Positions 61,611-62,000 of a stretch of 62,000 nucleotides of DNA are shown here, one piece after another. The notes under the pieces were generated by a model, which did no database searches, had not been told where the DNA came from, and saw only the letters and a list, made by a program, of their open reading frames with translations. Source of the stretch: Adiantum capillus-veneris (taxonomy: Eukaryota; Streptophyta; Polypodiopsida; Polypodiales; Pteridaceae); contig CM043953.1 of NCBI GenBank assembly GCA_014529385.2, positions 81,104,338 through 81,166,337 on the forward strand, written 5' to 3'. The first letter of the stretch is position 1. Every line of letters begins with the position of its first letter. The position numbers and the translations under genes are program-made.

Positions 61611-62000
61611 TGAGAGAAAAAAATTACATCTTGCCTCTCCTTGAAGAATAACTTCTTCTGCTTCTTGTTCCTTGTTTACCTTCTCTTTGCCTTTGAATAT
61701 GAAATCGTTGTTGCTGCTTGTGAGCCCTGTGCTTGTGGAGGTTCTGCCTTCTAAAGTCTAGGTGGAGACTTTAACAATATCGAGTTCCATGAAGACAATT
61801 GAGTGGATGTTATATTGTATCGCTTTTATATTCCCTGTTCAGGATGCATGTAATAGGTTTGTGCATAAGTTGTTGATGCTTGTACCGTCTGTTGCCAGGA
61901 TACTGAGCTTCTTGTAGTTCTTCTTGGGCTTCAGTAGCCGGATATCTAACCGCCACTCCCCTTTGTTGACTGCCTCCTCTAGATCTGGGTCAAGAAACCA
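61611..62000. other. Window end, unassigned, possible LINE endonuclease trace
   Basis: Near 61,762 the plus strand reads GGDFNNIEFHEDN, like the L1 endonuclease GGDFN motif. At 61,885-62,000 the minus strand has an open stretch WFLDPDLEEAVNKGEWRLDI I do not recognise. Neither is long enough for a call. Confidence 0.3.

Noticed and set aside
1-62000. CRISPR arrays, bacterial operons, rRNA genes
   Set aside because: No regularly spaced short direct repeats with unique spacers, no ribosome-binding-site-led gene strings and no rRNA motifs were seen.

Overview
The window looks like a land-plant nuclear genome, very rich in transposable elements. Evidence is a conserved plant-type acetyl-CoA synthetase gene with short exons and one giant intron, plant BAHD and GDSL gene fragments, chromodomain Ty3/gypsy elements, Ty1/copia fragments and L1-type LINEs with a zf-RVT-like end. 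A fern or other non-flowering plant with a large genome is my best guess, at low confidence. Nothing suggests a prokaryote. The labels 'TC-LINE', 'T family' and 'CV1-3' are mine.

1-6.3 kb: a broken L1-like LINE on the minus strand, then the 3' part of another L1-type element on the plus strand. 6.3-14 kb: copies A, B and C of a second LINE family (TC-LINE) whose 3' tails run into (TC)n tracts. Copy B is nearly full length (ORF1 with coiled coil; ORF2 with endonuclease and reverse transcriptase). Its ORF1 and ORF2 share one frame and are separated by a single UGA-CGG. Copy C is interrupted by two LTR sequences with initiator-Met-type primer sites. 15-18.8 kb: the 3' half of a chromovirus-like element (CV1) and two copia remnants.

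18.8-32 kb: the T family of Tat-like LTR elements, which code only for gag and protease and carry a C-rich/G-rich minisatellite. Copy T1 (19.6-23.4 kb) has two closely similar LTRs. Between them lie half of a BAHD acyltransferase gene, a GDSL-lipase fragment and a coiled-coil fragment, suggesting gene capture. A degenerate chromovirus (CV2, 23.4-28 kb) and another T copy (T5) follow.

32.3-46.9 kb: a same-strand chain of TC-LINE copies D to I, most joined at (TC)n tracts. One carries an in-frame 381-bp duplication of the reverse-transcriptase active site. Copy H is split by a chromovirus (CV3, 41,181-46,526) flanked by a 5-bp target duplication.

47-59.6 kb: six exons of an acetyl-CoA synthetase gene. 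They form an unbroken 217-codon frame. The third intron is 11.5 kb, starts with a GC donor, and holds two T-family copies sharing one LTR, a copia integrase fragment and a tRNA-like pol III unit. 59.6-62 kb: an L1-type 3' end with an A-rich tail, diverged direct repeats, and unrecognised sequence. Apart from the acetyl-CoA synthetase exons, nearly all recognisable sequence is transposon-derived and mostly broken.
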